The position numbers and the translations under genes are program-made. A stretch of DNA of 10,469 nucleotides from Bacteroidales bacterium (GTDB lineage: Bacteria > Bacteroidota > Bacteroidia > Bacteroidales > UBA932): assembly GCA_017551405.1 (NCBI GenBank), contig JAFZLP010000049.1, positions 1 to 10,469 on the forward strand, given 5' to 3'. The notes beneath the pieces were generated by a model. That model was not told the origin of the DNA. It was given only the letters and a program-made list of their open reading frames with translations, and made no database searches. The first letter of the stretch is position 1. The number at the start of each line of letters is the position of its first letter. This document shows positions 1 to 6,747 of the stretch, in pieces.

Positions 1-450
1 ACAGCCGATGAAGTCTGCCCCGACACGGTCCATCTTGTTCACGTAGGCAAGCTTGGGCACGCGGTACTTGTCGGCCTGACGCCAGACAGTCTCGCTCTGC
101 GGCTGCACTTTGCCTACGGCATCGAACGTTGCGACGGTGCCGTCGAGCACTCTCAGCGACCTTTCCACCTCGACTGTGAAGTCTACGTGGCCCGGAGTGT
201 CAATCAGGTTGATATGATACTCCTTGCCGGCGTAGTGCCAGAAGCAGGTGGTAGCGGCGGAAGTAATGGTGATTCCGCGCTCCTGCTCCTGTACCATCCA
301 GTCCATCGTGGCCTGGCCGTCATGAACCTCCCCGATCTTGTGCGTCTTGCCCGTGTAGTACAGGATACGCTCGGACGTGGTGGTCTTGCCGGCATCGATG
401 TGGGCCATGATACCGATGTTGCGGGTGAAATTTAAATCCCTTTTGGACAT
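1..450 (-). CDS. fusA: Elongation factor G, N-terminal 150 residues (runs off left edge)
   Basis: This is the GTPase that drives ribosomal translocation and, with RRF, ribosome recycling in the cytoplasm. Translating the minus strand from the ATG at 450 gives an open frame to the window edge carrying the translational GTPase motifs in order: G1 AHIDAGKT (residues 16-23), G2 RGITI (58-62), G3 DTPGH (84-88) and G4 NKMD (138-141). Only about a fifth of a normal EF-G of roughly 700 residues is present; the rest of the G domain and domains II-V lie outside. The gene follows rpsG by 19 nt in the classical str operon order rpsL-rpsG-fusA, which favours the housekeeping EF-G over a paralogue. There is no clear Shine-Dalgarno before the start, as is common in Bacteroidetes. 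The truncation comes from the window edge, not from mutation. Confidence 0.97.
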   Translation of the reverse strand, partial: MSKRDLNFTRNIGIMAHIDAGKTTTSERILYYTGKTHKIGEVHDGQATMDWMVQEQERGITITSAATTCFWHYAGKEYHINLIDTPGHVDFTVEVERSLRVLDGTVATFDAVGKVQPQSETVWRQADKYRVPKLAYVNKMDRVGADFIGC

Positions 451-469
451 CTATACTACTGAGTTACAA

Positions 470-946
470 CTAGAAGCGGAAGTGGGCGAATGCCTTGTTG
501 GCCTCGGCCATGCGGTGCATGTCCTCTTTGCGCTTGAAGGCGCCACCTTCGTTGTTGTAAGCAGCCATGATTTCGGCTGCAAGTTTTTCTGCCATGGAGC
601 GGCCGGAACGTTTACGGGCGAAGGAGATCATGTTCTTCATTGACAGGGAGACCTTCCTTTCCGGACGCAACTCCGTGGGCACCTGGAAGTTAGCACCACC
701 GATACGGCGCGACTTGACCTCGATCTGGGGAGTCACGTTCTCGAGCGCTTTCTTCCAAATATCTATAGGAGCCTGATCGGAATCTTTCATCTTCTCGCCT
801 ACCATGTCAATGGCATCGTAAAAAATAGAATACGCGATACTCTTCTTCCCCTGTAACATCAGGTTGTTCACGAAACGGGTAACCTCGATCTCGTGATACT
901 TGGGATCAGGAAGTAGAATCCTCTTCTTAGGCTTTGCTTTTCTCAT
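470..946 (-). CDS. rpsG: Small ribosomal subunit protein S7 (uS7)
   Basis: S7 nucleates assembly of the 30S head by binding the 3' major domain of 16S rRNA and contacts the E-site region. The 158-residue product has the family's usual length (about 155-160) and conserved segments: the N-terminal basic stretch [28 protein letters not shown] (about 17-35); the [22 protein letters not shown] region (about 69-90); and the C-terminal [30 protein letters not shown] ending. It sits 32 nt downstream of rpsL and 19 nt upstream of fusA, so it is almost certainly cotranscribed with them. The spacer before its ATG (947-978) is AT-rich and lacks a Shine-Dalgarno, typical of Bacteroidetes. S7 is the translational autoregulator of the str operon in E. 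coli; whether that applies here cannot be read from the sequence. Confidence 0.98.
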   Translation of the reverse strand: MRKAKPKKRILLPDPKYHEIEVTRFVNNLMLQGKKSIAYSIFYDAIDMVGEKMKDSDQAPIDIWKKALENVTPQIEVKSRRIGGANFQVPTELRPERKVSLSMKNMISFARKRSGRSMAEKLAAEIMAAYNNEGGAFKRKEDMHRMAEANKAFAHFRF

Positions 947-978
947 GATTTGGAAAATTGATTAAGATAATGCCTTCG

Positions 979-1353
<375 letters not shown>

Positions 1354-1377
1354 AAATTGTTGTTAATATTTTTAATA

Positions 1378-1394
1378 CCCCAAAAAAATTGGGG
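1378..1394 (-). other. Small stem-loop at the predicted 5' end of the rpsL leader
   Basis: CCCCAA (1378-1383) and TTGGGG (1389-1394) form a perfect 6-bp stem around a 5-nt loop. On the minus strand it begins at about the transcript start expected from the TATATTTG box, so it could cap the 5' end of the str operon mRNA. It could instead be a weak terminator for the upstream lipoprotein gene, but no T-tract follows the stem on the minus strand, which makes that less likely. The stem is short, so its function is uncertain. Confidence 0.4.
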
Positions 1395-1396
1395 TG

Positions 1397-1426
1397 CAAA
1401 TATACGGAAAAAAACTAAAAATCAAA
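1397..1426 (-). promoter_or_regulatory. Predicted Bacteroidetes-type promoter of the str operon
   Basis: On the minus strand, TATATTTG (plus positions 1397-1404) matches the Bacteroidetes -7 consensus TAnnTTTG exactly. TTTG (1423-1426) lies 18 nt upstream as a plausible -33 element; the spacer is close to the usual 19-20 nt. The -33 box overlaps the last codons of the upstream lipoprotein gene. The predicted transcript start, about 4 nt past the -7 box, gives a leader of roughly 40 nt before rpsL. This is the best promoter match in the window. Confidence 0.75.
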
Positions 1427-3064
1427 GCCCGCGAATTCAATATCTCTGGCAGCCTGTTCGCGCAGGGCCGGATTTTTGGCAAAAGCGGCGCTGAGATACT
1501 GCTTGACATCGGCGGCTTTGCGCAGGCGGGCGGAGGCTACGGCACGCAGATAATCAGTGTCTGCGCAATTGCAGCCGGCGAGTGCCTGAAGGGCCTCCTC
1601 GTACTTTCCGGTGAGGATGTCGGCGACGGCCTCATTCTTGCCGCCGGTGCCCTTGAGGAGCTCTGCAGCCTTGGCATACTGGCCCTTGCGGAGAGCGATT
1701 GCGCCGAGGTTTTTGACAGCGCTGGCGTTGCCGGATTTCTCGAAGAGCTTTGCTGCCTCCTCAAGCGCGCCCCTGCGGAGATTTATAACTCCGAGTGCGT
1801 TCAGGACGTCGGGATCGCTCTGGTTCTCGAGACGGTTGAAATAGACTTCGGCGGCACCATGGGCGTCCTTTTCGAGGAGAACGGCACCCACGTTGTACAG
1901 ACCGCGCTGCGAGCCCATCCTGTCGGCGGCGGCTCTGTAGAGGGTCTGCTTCTCATCAAGGGAATCGGCCATGGCGGCAAGGTGGAGAACCGCCTCTTCG
2001 TCAAGCAGATACAGCTTCTTGCGGTCCAGCAGGCGCTTGAGGTCGGCCTCGGTGTAGTTCTGGATTTCCATCTCGGTGATGAAGCGGGAACGGCGGAGTT
2101 CGGGGAACACCTGCTCCTTGATCTCGGTGTAAACCTGCGAGAGATTCTTGATTTCGCTTTCGCGCACGGCAGGATCGGAATACATGCTGAGCACCCTGAG
2201 AATCAGGTCCTTGTCTTCAAGGTTGGACTTGGAGATGGCCTCTTTGAAGCCTTCCCAGTCCTGGCCGATGCTCTGCACCTCGGTGCTTCCGGCCTCGGCG
2301 CCCTTGCCTATGGTCTTCCATGCCTGCATGGCGGCGTCGGAACGCTTGTCGGAGAGCTTGCTGTTGTACTCCTGGCCGCCCTCGGGGGATGCATAGGAGA
2401 TGATCTTGGTACCCTTGACGGTGACGCGCTCGCTTTCCTTGCCTTCTTGCAGGGCCTGGGTGAGCTCCTGGATGCTCTGGTTGCGGAGTTCGGCGCCCTT
2501 GACATTGGAGGAGTTCACGTCGTAGTGGATCTGCCCTTCGGTGAACTGGGAGATGACTTCCTGGTAGTTGTCGGGCTTGTAATCGAATGCGCCGCTGAAG
2601 TCTGCCAGGGCAACGGTGTTGATGCAGCCGTCGGCAACCTTGATGACGGGGATATTCACTTCCTTGCCGCCGATGAAGGCCTTGGTGCGGAGCTCCAGAT
2701 GGCTCTTTTCCATGCCGGGAACGAAAGGATAGTCCACCTTTTCGCGGACGGTGCCGCCGGTGGTGGGGACGACCTTGTTGTTGAGCTTCACGTTCTCGCC
2801 CTGGTAGGTGAAGGGCATTCCGGCCATTTCGCCGCCCTCATAGACGAGCACGGGAGATACGACCACCATGGCGTCCTTGCTGAAGTATCCGGCGGGATAG
2901 TTCACGGTGAGGTTGGCCTTGATGCTGTTTTCGACCACTTCGAGCACGGAGGGTTCGCACTCCACGGTGACCTTGCTGATAGCTTCTGCCAGCTTGTCGG
3001 CTGCGCTTTTGCCGCAGGCAGTGAGGGCCAGGACGGCCGCTGCGATTGCTAAAAATCTTTTCAT
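1415..3064 (-). CDS. Putative outer-membrane-associated lipoprotein with OmpA-like and TPR-like regions
   Basis: I do not recognise a named gene. From the ATG at 3064 the product is 549 residues and begins MKRFLAIAAAVLALTAC, a lipoprotein signal peptide with lipobox LTAC and acylated Cys17. The frame stays open upstream to a TTG at 3106 and an ATG at 3091, but starting at 3064 gives a normal-length signal peptide, so that start is chosen. Residues 30-150 look beta-rich (Ig- or beta-sandwich-like). Residues about 213-250 (VTVKG, then YASPEGG, then YNSKLSDKRSDA) resemble the OmpA C-terminal peptidoglycan-binding fold. Residues 350-535 are alanine/leucine-rich helical hairpins with TPR character (for example LGAIALRKGQYAKAAELL, 453-470). 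This suggests a periplasm-facing lipoprotein that contacts peptidoglycan and partner proteins. Its stop overlaps the -33 region of the str promoter, and it diverges from the sigma54 activator gene. Function is unknown; lipoprotein status is firm, domain names are moderately sure. Confidence 0.8.
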   Translation of the reverse strand: MKRFLAIAAAVLALTACGKSAADKLAEAISKVTVECEPSVLEVVENSIKANLTVNYPAGYFSKDAMVVVSPVLVYEGGEMAGMPFTYQGENVKLNNKVVPTTGGTVREKVDYPFVPGMEKSHLELRTKAFIGGKEVNIPVIKVADGCINTVALADFSGAFDYKPDNYQEVISQFTEGQIHYDVNSSNVKGAELRNQSIQELTQALQEGKESERVTVKGTKIISYASPEGGQEYNSKLSDKRSDAAMQAWKTIGKGAEAGSTEVQSIGQDWEGFKEAISKSNLEDKDLILRVLSMYSDPAVRESEIKNLSQVYTEIKEQVFPELRRSRFITEMEIQNYTEADLKRLLDRKKLYLLDEEAVLHLAAMADSLDEKQTLYRAAADRMGSQRGLYNVGAVLLEKDAHGAAEVYFNRLENQSDPDVLNALGVINLRRGALEEAAKLFEKSGNASAVKNLGAIALRKGQYAKAAELLKGTGGKNEAVADILTGKYEEALQALAGCNCADTDYLRAVASARLRKAADVKQYLSAAFAKNPALREQAARDIEFAGFDF

Positions 3065-3103
3065 ATCGGTTTTAAATTGATTGTCAGTCATATGATAAGA
3101 ATG

Positions 3104-3111
3104 CAAAGATA
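3104..3111 (-). promoter_or_regulatory. Predicted -7 box for the TPR/OmpA-like lipoprotein gene
   Basis: Minus-strand TATCTTTG is an exact TAnnTTTG match and would give a leader of about 35 nt before the ATG at 3064. No TTTG/TTG was found at the expected -33 position. It forms one arm of an inverted repeat with the divergent -7 box at 3125-3132. Confidence 0.6.
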
Positions 3112-3124
3112 CAAGTTTTTTGAT

Positions 3125-3132
3125 TAACTTTG
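3125..3132 (+). promoter_or_regulatory. Predicted -7 box for the sigma54 activator / lptE / secG run
   Basis: TAACTTTG matches TAnnTTTG exactly and ends only 6 nt before the ATG at 3139. If used, the transcript would be leaderless or have a leader of only a few nucleotides. No -33 element is visible. The box overlaps the right arm (CTTTGCAT) of the inverted repeat shared with the divergent promoter. Confidence 0.55.
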
Positions 3133-3138
3133 CATGAT

Positions 3139-4338
3139 ATGGATTCCCAGGATCTGCAAAGACTTAAAAACAAATACGACATCATCGGAAATGACGCCGC
3201 GCTGAATCATGCGCTGGAGATGGCGGTGGCCGTCGCGCCGACCGACCTCACCGTGCTGATCACCGGCGAAAGCGGCGTAGGTAAGGAGGCCATCCCCCAG
3301 ATAATCCACCAGAATTCCCGCCGCAAGACGGGCAAGTATCTGGCAGTCAACTGCGGAGCCATCCCCGAAGGCACCATCAACGCGGAGCTTTTCGGGCACG
3401 AGAAAGGCGCCTTCACCGGCGCCGTGGCCGAGCGCAAGGGCTATTTCGAAGAGGCCGACGGCGGCACCCTTTTCCTCGACGAAATCGGCGAACTGCCCAA
3501 GGAGACGCAGGCCATGCTGCTGCGCGTGCTCCAGAGCGGCGAGTTCATGAAGGTCGGTTCCTCCAAAGTGCAGAAGACGGACGTGCGCGTCATCGCCGCC
3601 ACCAACATCAACCTGCGCACCGCGGTGGAAAGGGGCAATTTCCGTGAAGATCTTTACTACCGCCTCAACGCGGTCCAGATAATGATGCCGTCGCTGCGCG
3701 AGCGCAAAGACGATATCTACCTGCTGTTCAGGAAGTTCTCTTCCGATTTCTCGGAGAAATACAACCTTCGTAAAATCTCCCTTAACATCGAGGCCATCTC
3801 GCTGCTCAAGGGGTACCGCTGGCCCGGCAACGTCCGCCAGCTAAAGAACGTATCCGAGAGCATCACGGCCCTCCTGTCGACGCCCGTGGCTCCCGGCTCC
3901 GAACGCATTGAACTCAGTGCCGGCGACATCGCCCGCTTCATTCCCGACGAGCACGACAGCCTCCTGCCCATGTCGGTGCCCGCCCCCGCCGCGGGAGCCG
4001 CCCTCAATCCAGACGAAAAACGGGCGTTCGTGCAGGCCATCCTCGACCTCAAGCAGGAGATAGATTCCCTCAAAGAGCGTGTCGGTACACTCGAGTCCAA
4101 TCCCAAGGCGCTGCCTACTGCCCCGATCCGCACCGCCCCGCTCCCGAACGACGACGTGGAGTGGCAGGAGCCCGTCCAGACCGGAAACGTAAGCATCAGG
4201 CAGGCCAACGACGCCCTGATCGAAAAGGCCCTGGAAAAGCACGGCGGGAACATCCGTGAGGCTGCGGCCGAACTCGGGCTGTCCGAGCGCACCATCTACC
4301 GTAAACTTGCAAAGAAGAAGGAGAAAGCGGAACAATGA
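3139..4338 (+). CDS. Sigma54-dependent transcriptional activator (AAA+ plus Fis-type HTH, no receiver domain)
   Basis: Members of this family are ATP-driven remodellers that open promoters bound by sigma54-RNA polymerase. The 399-residue product has an AAA+ domain from about residue 14 to 245 with Walker A GESGVGKE (43-50), the sigma54-contacting loop GAFTGA (90-95, intact), Walker B TLFLDEIG (110-117), the NFREDLYYRLN segment (167-177) and the sensor II region GNVRQL (230-235). A low-complexity Pro/Ala linker and a short probable coiled coil (about 292-320) follow, then a Fis-type helix-turn-helix (about 356-390, with GGNIREAAAELGLSERTIYRKL). There is no N-terminal receiver, GAF or PAS domain, so the architecture is PspF-like and activity would have to be set by expression, partner proteins or the extra linker. 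The ATG at 3139 is chosen over an upstream TTG (3130) that lies inside the -7 box. The stop overlaps the next start as ATGA, indicating translational coupling to the lptE-like gene. Target promoters are not visible in the window. Confidence 0.92.
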   Translation: MDSQDLQRLKNKYDIIGNDAALNHALEMAVAVAPTDLTVLITGESGVGKEAIPQIIHQNSRRKTGKYLAVNCGAIPEGTINAELFGHEKGAFTGAVAERKGYFEEADGGTLFLDEIGELPKETQAMLLRVLQSGEFMKVGSSKVQKTDVRVIAATNINLRTAVERGNFREDLYYRLNAVQIMMPSLRERKDDIYLLFRKFSSDFSEKYNLRKISLNIEAISLLKGYRWPGNVRQLKNVSESITALLSTPVAPGSERIELSAGDIARFIPDEHDSLLPMSVPAPAAGAALNPDEKRAFVQAILDLKQEIDSLKERVGTLESNPKALPTAPIRTAPLPNDDVEWQEPVQTGNVSIRQANDALIEKALEKHGGNIREAAAELGLSERTIYRKLAKKKEKAEQ

Positions 4339-4835
4339 AGAAAATGATTCTCGCCGCCCTCGTGGCGCTGTCCCTCAGCGGATGTGGAATTTACTCGTTC
4401 TCAGGTACTTCCATCCAGCCGGACGTAAACACCATAACCATCGAAAACTTCGAATACAGGGCGATGAAGGTGAATCCCACCCTGTCCAACAACCTGTCCG
4501 AGGCCATGCGCACCCGCTTCCGCCAGATGACCAGGCTGGAGCAGGTCGACATGGACGGCGACCTTGAAATCACCGGTGCCATTACCGGCTACGACATCTC
4601 GGCCACCGCCGTCACCGCCGACGAAGTCGCGGCCCAGAACCGCCTCACCGTCACGGTGTCCGTAACCTTCGTCAACCGCAAGCACGAAGAAGACAATTTC
4701 GAAAGCAAGAACTTCTCGGCCTACGCCGACTACGATTCCACCAATTCCCTCGACGCCGTGGAAAGCTCCCTCTGCGAAGAGATAATAGACAAGCTCATAG
4801 AAGACATATTCAACGCGACAGTAGCCCAATGGTAG
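4335..4835 (+). CDS. lptE: LptE-like LPS-assembly lipoprotein
   Basis: LptE plugs the LptD barrel in the outer membrane and helps deliver lipopolysaccharide to the cell surface. The 166-residue product starts with a lipoprotein signal peptide (MKKMILAALVALSLSGC, lipobox LSGC, acylated Cys17) followed by GIYSFSGTSI. It has the overall pattern of the Bacteroidetes LptE group: an alpha/beta core with GDLEITGAITGYD (75-87), NRLTVTVSVTFVN (102-114) and a C-terminal amphipathic helix ending near EDIFNATVAQW. The ATG overlaps the sigma54 activator stop by 4 nt, and its stop overlaps the next ORF by 7 nt, so these genes are tightly coupled. LptE proteins are very divergent, so the assignment rests on length, lipobox, motif pattern and context rather than catalytic residues. 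The symbol is given on that basis. Confidence 0.78.
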   Translation: MKKMILAALVALSLSGCGIYSFSGTSIQPDVNTITIENFEYRAMKVNPTLSNNLSEAMRTRFRQMTRLEQVDMDGDLEITGAITGYDISATAVTADEVAAQNRLTVTVSVTFVNRKHEEDNFESKNFSAYADYDSTNSLDAVESSLCEEIIDKLIEDIFNATVAQW

Positions 4836-5413
4836 ACGATTCAATCAATCTTCGGGAGCTCAACCTGGAAGAGCTCAACGGGGTAGTCAACCTCTACCCC
4901 TGGTTCGGCGGGGCCCGCAAGGAGCTGTGCCGCCGCATGAGCGAGCTCGGCGAAGGCGCCTGGAGCGATGAACGCTATGCCGACGCAGCCCTCTATGTGG
5001 GCTCGAGGCGTATCGTGGCCGAGATGGCCCATAAAGGCCATACCATCGATTTCTCCGACAGCGACGTGAAGGAACTCCTCCGCAGCTATATAGACGATTC
5101 CTCCGGAAGCGCCCCCGAGCAGGAAAGGCGCGTCATCGTGGTGGGCGGCGACTATTTCTCGAAGGCCCAGTACGAGCAGGTCCGGAAAGACTCCGACAGG
5201 GTCTTCTCGTCTTTCGCCCAGAAAGCCCAGGCCGAAGGCTACGTGGAAATTCCCGAGACCGACTTCACCGATTTCTGCACCGAGACACTGGCGCAAATCT
5301 ATGCGGAACAGGGTTATTATGAGCAGGCTGCAGCAATTTATTCAAAGTTAATTTTGCGATATCCGGAAAAAAGTGCTTACTTTGCAGCCCTTATCGAAAA
5401 AATAAAACAGTAA
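4829..5413 (+). CDS. Conserved small protein with C-terminal TPR-like helices, unknown function
   Basis: The 194-residue product has no signal peptide and no membrane segment, so it is probably cytoplasmic. The N-terminal third (about 1-65) is helical and contains the aromatic motif LYPWFGGARKEL (22-33). The middle (about 90-140) is acidic and poorly ordered-looking, with RVIVVGGDYFSK (101-112). Residues about 152-190 form a TPR-like helix pair (LAQIYAEQGYYEQAAAIYSKL). It is translationally coupled to the LptE-like gene (7-nt overlap) and ends 4 nt before secG, so it is probably made together with envelope-biogenesis proteins. I do not recognise a named family. The last 30 codons are markedly more AT-rich than the rest and include TTA and TTG, otherwise little used here; this may reflect an embedded promoter for secG. 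Confidence 0.85.
   Translation: MVDDSINLRELNLEELNGVVNLYPWFGGARKELCRRMSELGEGAWSDERYADAALYVGSRRIVAEMAHKGHTIDFSDSDVKELLRSYIDDSSGSAPEQERRVIVVGGDYFSKAQYEQVRKDSDRVFSSFAQKAQAEGYVEIPETDFTDFCTETLAQIYAEQGYYEQAAAIYSKLILRYPEKSAYFAALIEKIKQ
5349..5356 (+). promoter_or_regulatory. Possible internal -7 box for secG
   Basis: TAATTTTG matches TAnnTTTG exactly and lies in a locally AT-rich stretch inside the 3' end of the preceding gene, about 60 nt before the secG ATG. No good -33 TTTG is seen at the expected distance. It could be chance, but the rare TTA codon and local AT-richness make it more than a random match. Confidence 0.35.
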
Positions 5414-5417
5414 AGAT

Positions 5418-5768
5418 ATGAACGCAGTATTTACAATTCTTGTAATTCTCATCATTCTGGCAGCCATTCTGCTCCTTGTGGTAGTGCTGCTTCAGAACGG
5501 CAAAGGCGAGGGTCTCGCCAGCAATTTCGTAGCCGGCAACCAGACTTTCGGCGTGCGCCAGACGGCCGACCTTCTTGAAAAGGTCACCTGGGGCCTCGTG
5601 GCATTCATCCTCGTTGTTTCCATCATCACCTCCTTCACCCTGCGCAACTCCGCAGCAGGCGGTCTGGACATCACCAACGAGATCGAGAACGTCCAGGAAC
5701 AGCAGCAGCCTTCCTTCCCCACCGCTCCCATCGAGCAGGGCGCTCCCGAAGCCACTCCCGCCGAGTAA
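5418..5768 (+). CDS. secG: Preprotein translocase subunit SecG
   Basis: SecG is the small accessory subunit of the SecYEG channel in the inner membrane and stimulates protein export. The 116-residue product has two membrane segments (about 3-25 and 57-75) joined by the characteristic cytoplasmic loop LLQNGKGEGL (24-33) and a following glycine/phenylalanine-containing stretch (FVAGNQTFGVRQTADLLEK). The C-terminal tail (about 82-116) is rich in Gln, Glu and Pro and longer than in E. coli, a feature I associate with Bacteroidetes SecG. It begins 4 nt after the preceding stop, with AAAGAT as a weak ribosome-binding candidate. It is the last gene of the run and is followed by a strong terminator. 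Confidence 0.93.
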   Translation: MNAVFTILVILIILAAILLLVVVLLQNGKGEGLASNFVAGNQTFGVRQTADLLEKVTWGLVAFILVVSIITSFTLRNSAAGGLDITNEIENVQEQQQPSFPTAPIEQGAPEATPAE

Positions 5769-5783
5769 GATTTCAACAGAATC

Positions 5784-5820
5784 AAAAAGAGGACGACCGC
5801 AATGGCCGTCCTCTTTTTTT
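5784..5820. terminator. Strong intrinsic terminator after secG, probably bidirectional
   Basis: AAAAAGAGGACG (5784-5795) pairs perfectly with CGTCCTCTTTTT (5807-5818) around an 11-nt loop, and T residues continue to 5820. On the plus strand it ends the secG run. On the minus strand the same stem ends in a run of five T, so it can also terminate the convergent TIM-barrel operon, whose last stop is at 5836. Confidence 0.9.
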
Positions 5821-5835
5821 GTGGTCTCGCGGCCG

Positions 5836-6744
5836 CTAGGCCTCTTCCCACTGCTTGCGCAGGAGCTCAACGCCGGCGGCGAGGACCGTGCGGCGGTCTC
5901 CGGCGCAGCCGCACTCGAAGCTGACGTACTTGTCGTAGCCCATCTCCTTTAGCGCGCGGAAGCCCTGTACGTAATTGTCGGCCTCGCCGTCTTCGCCAGG
6001 GGTTTTGCGGCGCGCGCGGCTGGCGATGTGCACGTGCTGCAGATACTCCTTGCCGGCGCTCATCAGGGCGCCGTAGTCTGAGGTTTCCTCCTGCATGTGC
6101 CAGAAATCGCCCATGCACTTCACGCCCTTGCTGGAGGAATCGCGCGCGATCGCGGCGGCATCCGCCACCTGGCGCAGGTAGAACGCCTCCTCGCGATTGA
6201 GGGGCTCCAGGATTACGGTGGTGCCGCAGCCCAGCGCGAATTCGCCGAGGTCGTGCAGCTGCTCGCACAGATAGTCGCGGGTCTGCAGGGTGTGCGGCTT
6301 GCACGGCGTCTGCCAGTTGAAAGCCGGCACCATGATGACTCCGGTGGAACCGAGCTTTCCGGCCGCTTCCACAATCTGCCTCATGCTGCTGTCGAAAGCG
6401 GCCTTCACCGCCGGGTCTTCCGCCAGGATGAACCCGTCGAATCCGGCGCAGATAGCGGAAACCTTGATGTTCCTGCCCTTGAGGGCGGCGGCAATCTCGT
6501 CCACCCTGTCCGCAAGGCCGCCTCCGCCCGGCTCGAAACCGGTAACGCCCAGACTCTCAATAAAATCCAGCTTTTCCTGAAGAGTCTCGCCGGGGGTGAT
6601 TCCCTCCTGGAACGATAGATTCAGAGGCGCGGATGCCTTCTTTCCGGCGGCGGAACAGCACGAACCGACCGCAAGCGGGGACGATGCGAGCGCCAGGCCC
6701 GCCGCCCCGGTCACAGTGGTTTTGAAAAACTTCCGTCTGTCCAT
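5836..6744 (-). CDS. Xylose-isomerase-like TIM-barrel protein, exported (sugar epimerase/isomerase family)
   Basis: The 302-residue product belongs to the AP-endonuclease-2/xylose-isomerase-like TIM-barrel superfamily of metal-dependent sugar isomerases and epimerases. It starts with a Tat-type signal (DRRKFFK at 2-8, hydrophobic stretch to about 27) and a possible lipobox VGSC (Cys29), so it probably acts in the periplasm or at a membrane surface. Four candidate metal ligands are at positions like those of ketose 3-epimerases: Glu180 (in LEPLNR), Asp213 (in GDFWHM, with His216), His239 (in HVHI) and Glu277 (in SFECG). Arg245, six residues after His239, fits a substrate-binding arginine in that family. 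The substrate cannot be read from sequence. It is the last gene of a three-gene operon and starts 3 nt after the Gfo/Idh/MocA stop. An oxidoreductase and an epimerase/isomerase-like partner together suggest processing of an oxidised (keto) sugar; this is inference. Confidence 0.88.
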   Translation of the reverse strand: MDRRKFFKTTVTGAAGLALASSPLAVGSCCSAAGKKASAPLNLSFQEGITPGETLQEKLDFIESLGVTGFEPGGGGLADRVDEIAAALKGRNIKVSAICAGFDGFILAEDPAVKAAFDSSMRQIVEAAGKLGSTGVIMVPAFNWQTPCKPHTLQTRDYLCEQLHDLGEFALGCGTTVILEPLNREEAFYLRQVADAAAIARDSSSKGVKCMGDFWHMQEETSDYGALMSAGKEYLQHVHIASRARRKTPGEDGEADNYVQGFRALKEMGYDKYVSFECGCAGDRRTVLAAGVELLRKQWEEA

Positions 6745-6747
6745 GGA

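Larger units (their letters stand above)
3101..3135. repeat. Inverted repeat joining two divergent promoters
   Basis: ATGCAAAG (3101-3108) is the exact reverse complement of CTTTGCAT (3128-3135), with 19 bp between them. Each arm contains the TTTG half of a -7 box, one facing each way. It may simply reflect back-to-back promoters, or it may be a binding site that controls both genes. Confidence 0.6.

Noticed and set aside
1378..1394. The CCCCAA/TTGGGG stem as a terminator of the lipoprotein gene
   Set aside because: No T-tract follows the stem on the minus strand and it coincides with the start of the rpsL transcript, so a leader element is more likely.
1394..3052. Long plus-strand ORF (552 codons) opposite the lipoprotein gene
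   Set aside because: The minus-strand product has a lipobox signal peptide and coherent repeats, while the plus-strand translation is low-complexity Gly/Leu/Val/Asp. Its start would also lie over the str promoter.
3088..3095. TCATATGA palindrome in the lipoprotein leader
   Set aside because: An 8-bp AT-rich palindrome is expected by chance, and no paired copy or promoter overlap supports a role.
3130..3138. TTG at 3130 as an upstream start of the sigma54 activator
   Set aside because: It lies inside the predicted -7 box and adds only three residues; the ATG at 3139 is the better start.
3717..4335. Two minus-strand ORFs (192 and 164 codons) within the sigma54 activator gene
   Set aside because: They are antisense to the linker and HTH of a clearly conserved gene, and their translations (Ser/Arg-rich and Gly-rich) show no domain or signal.
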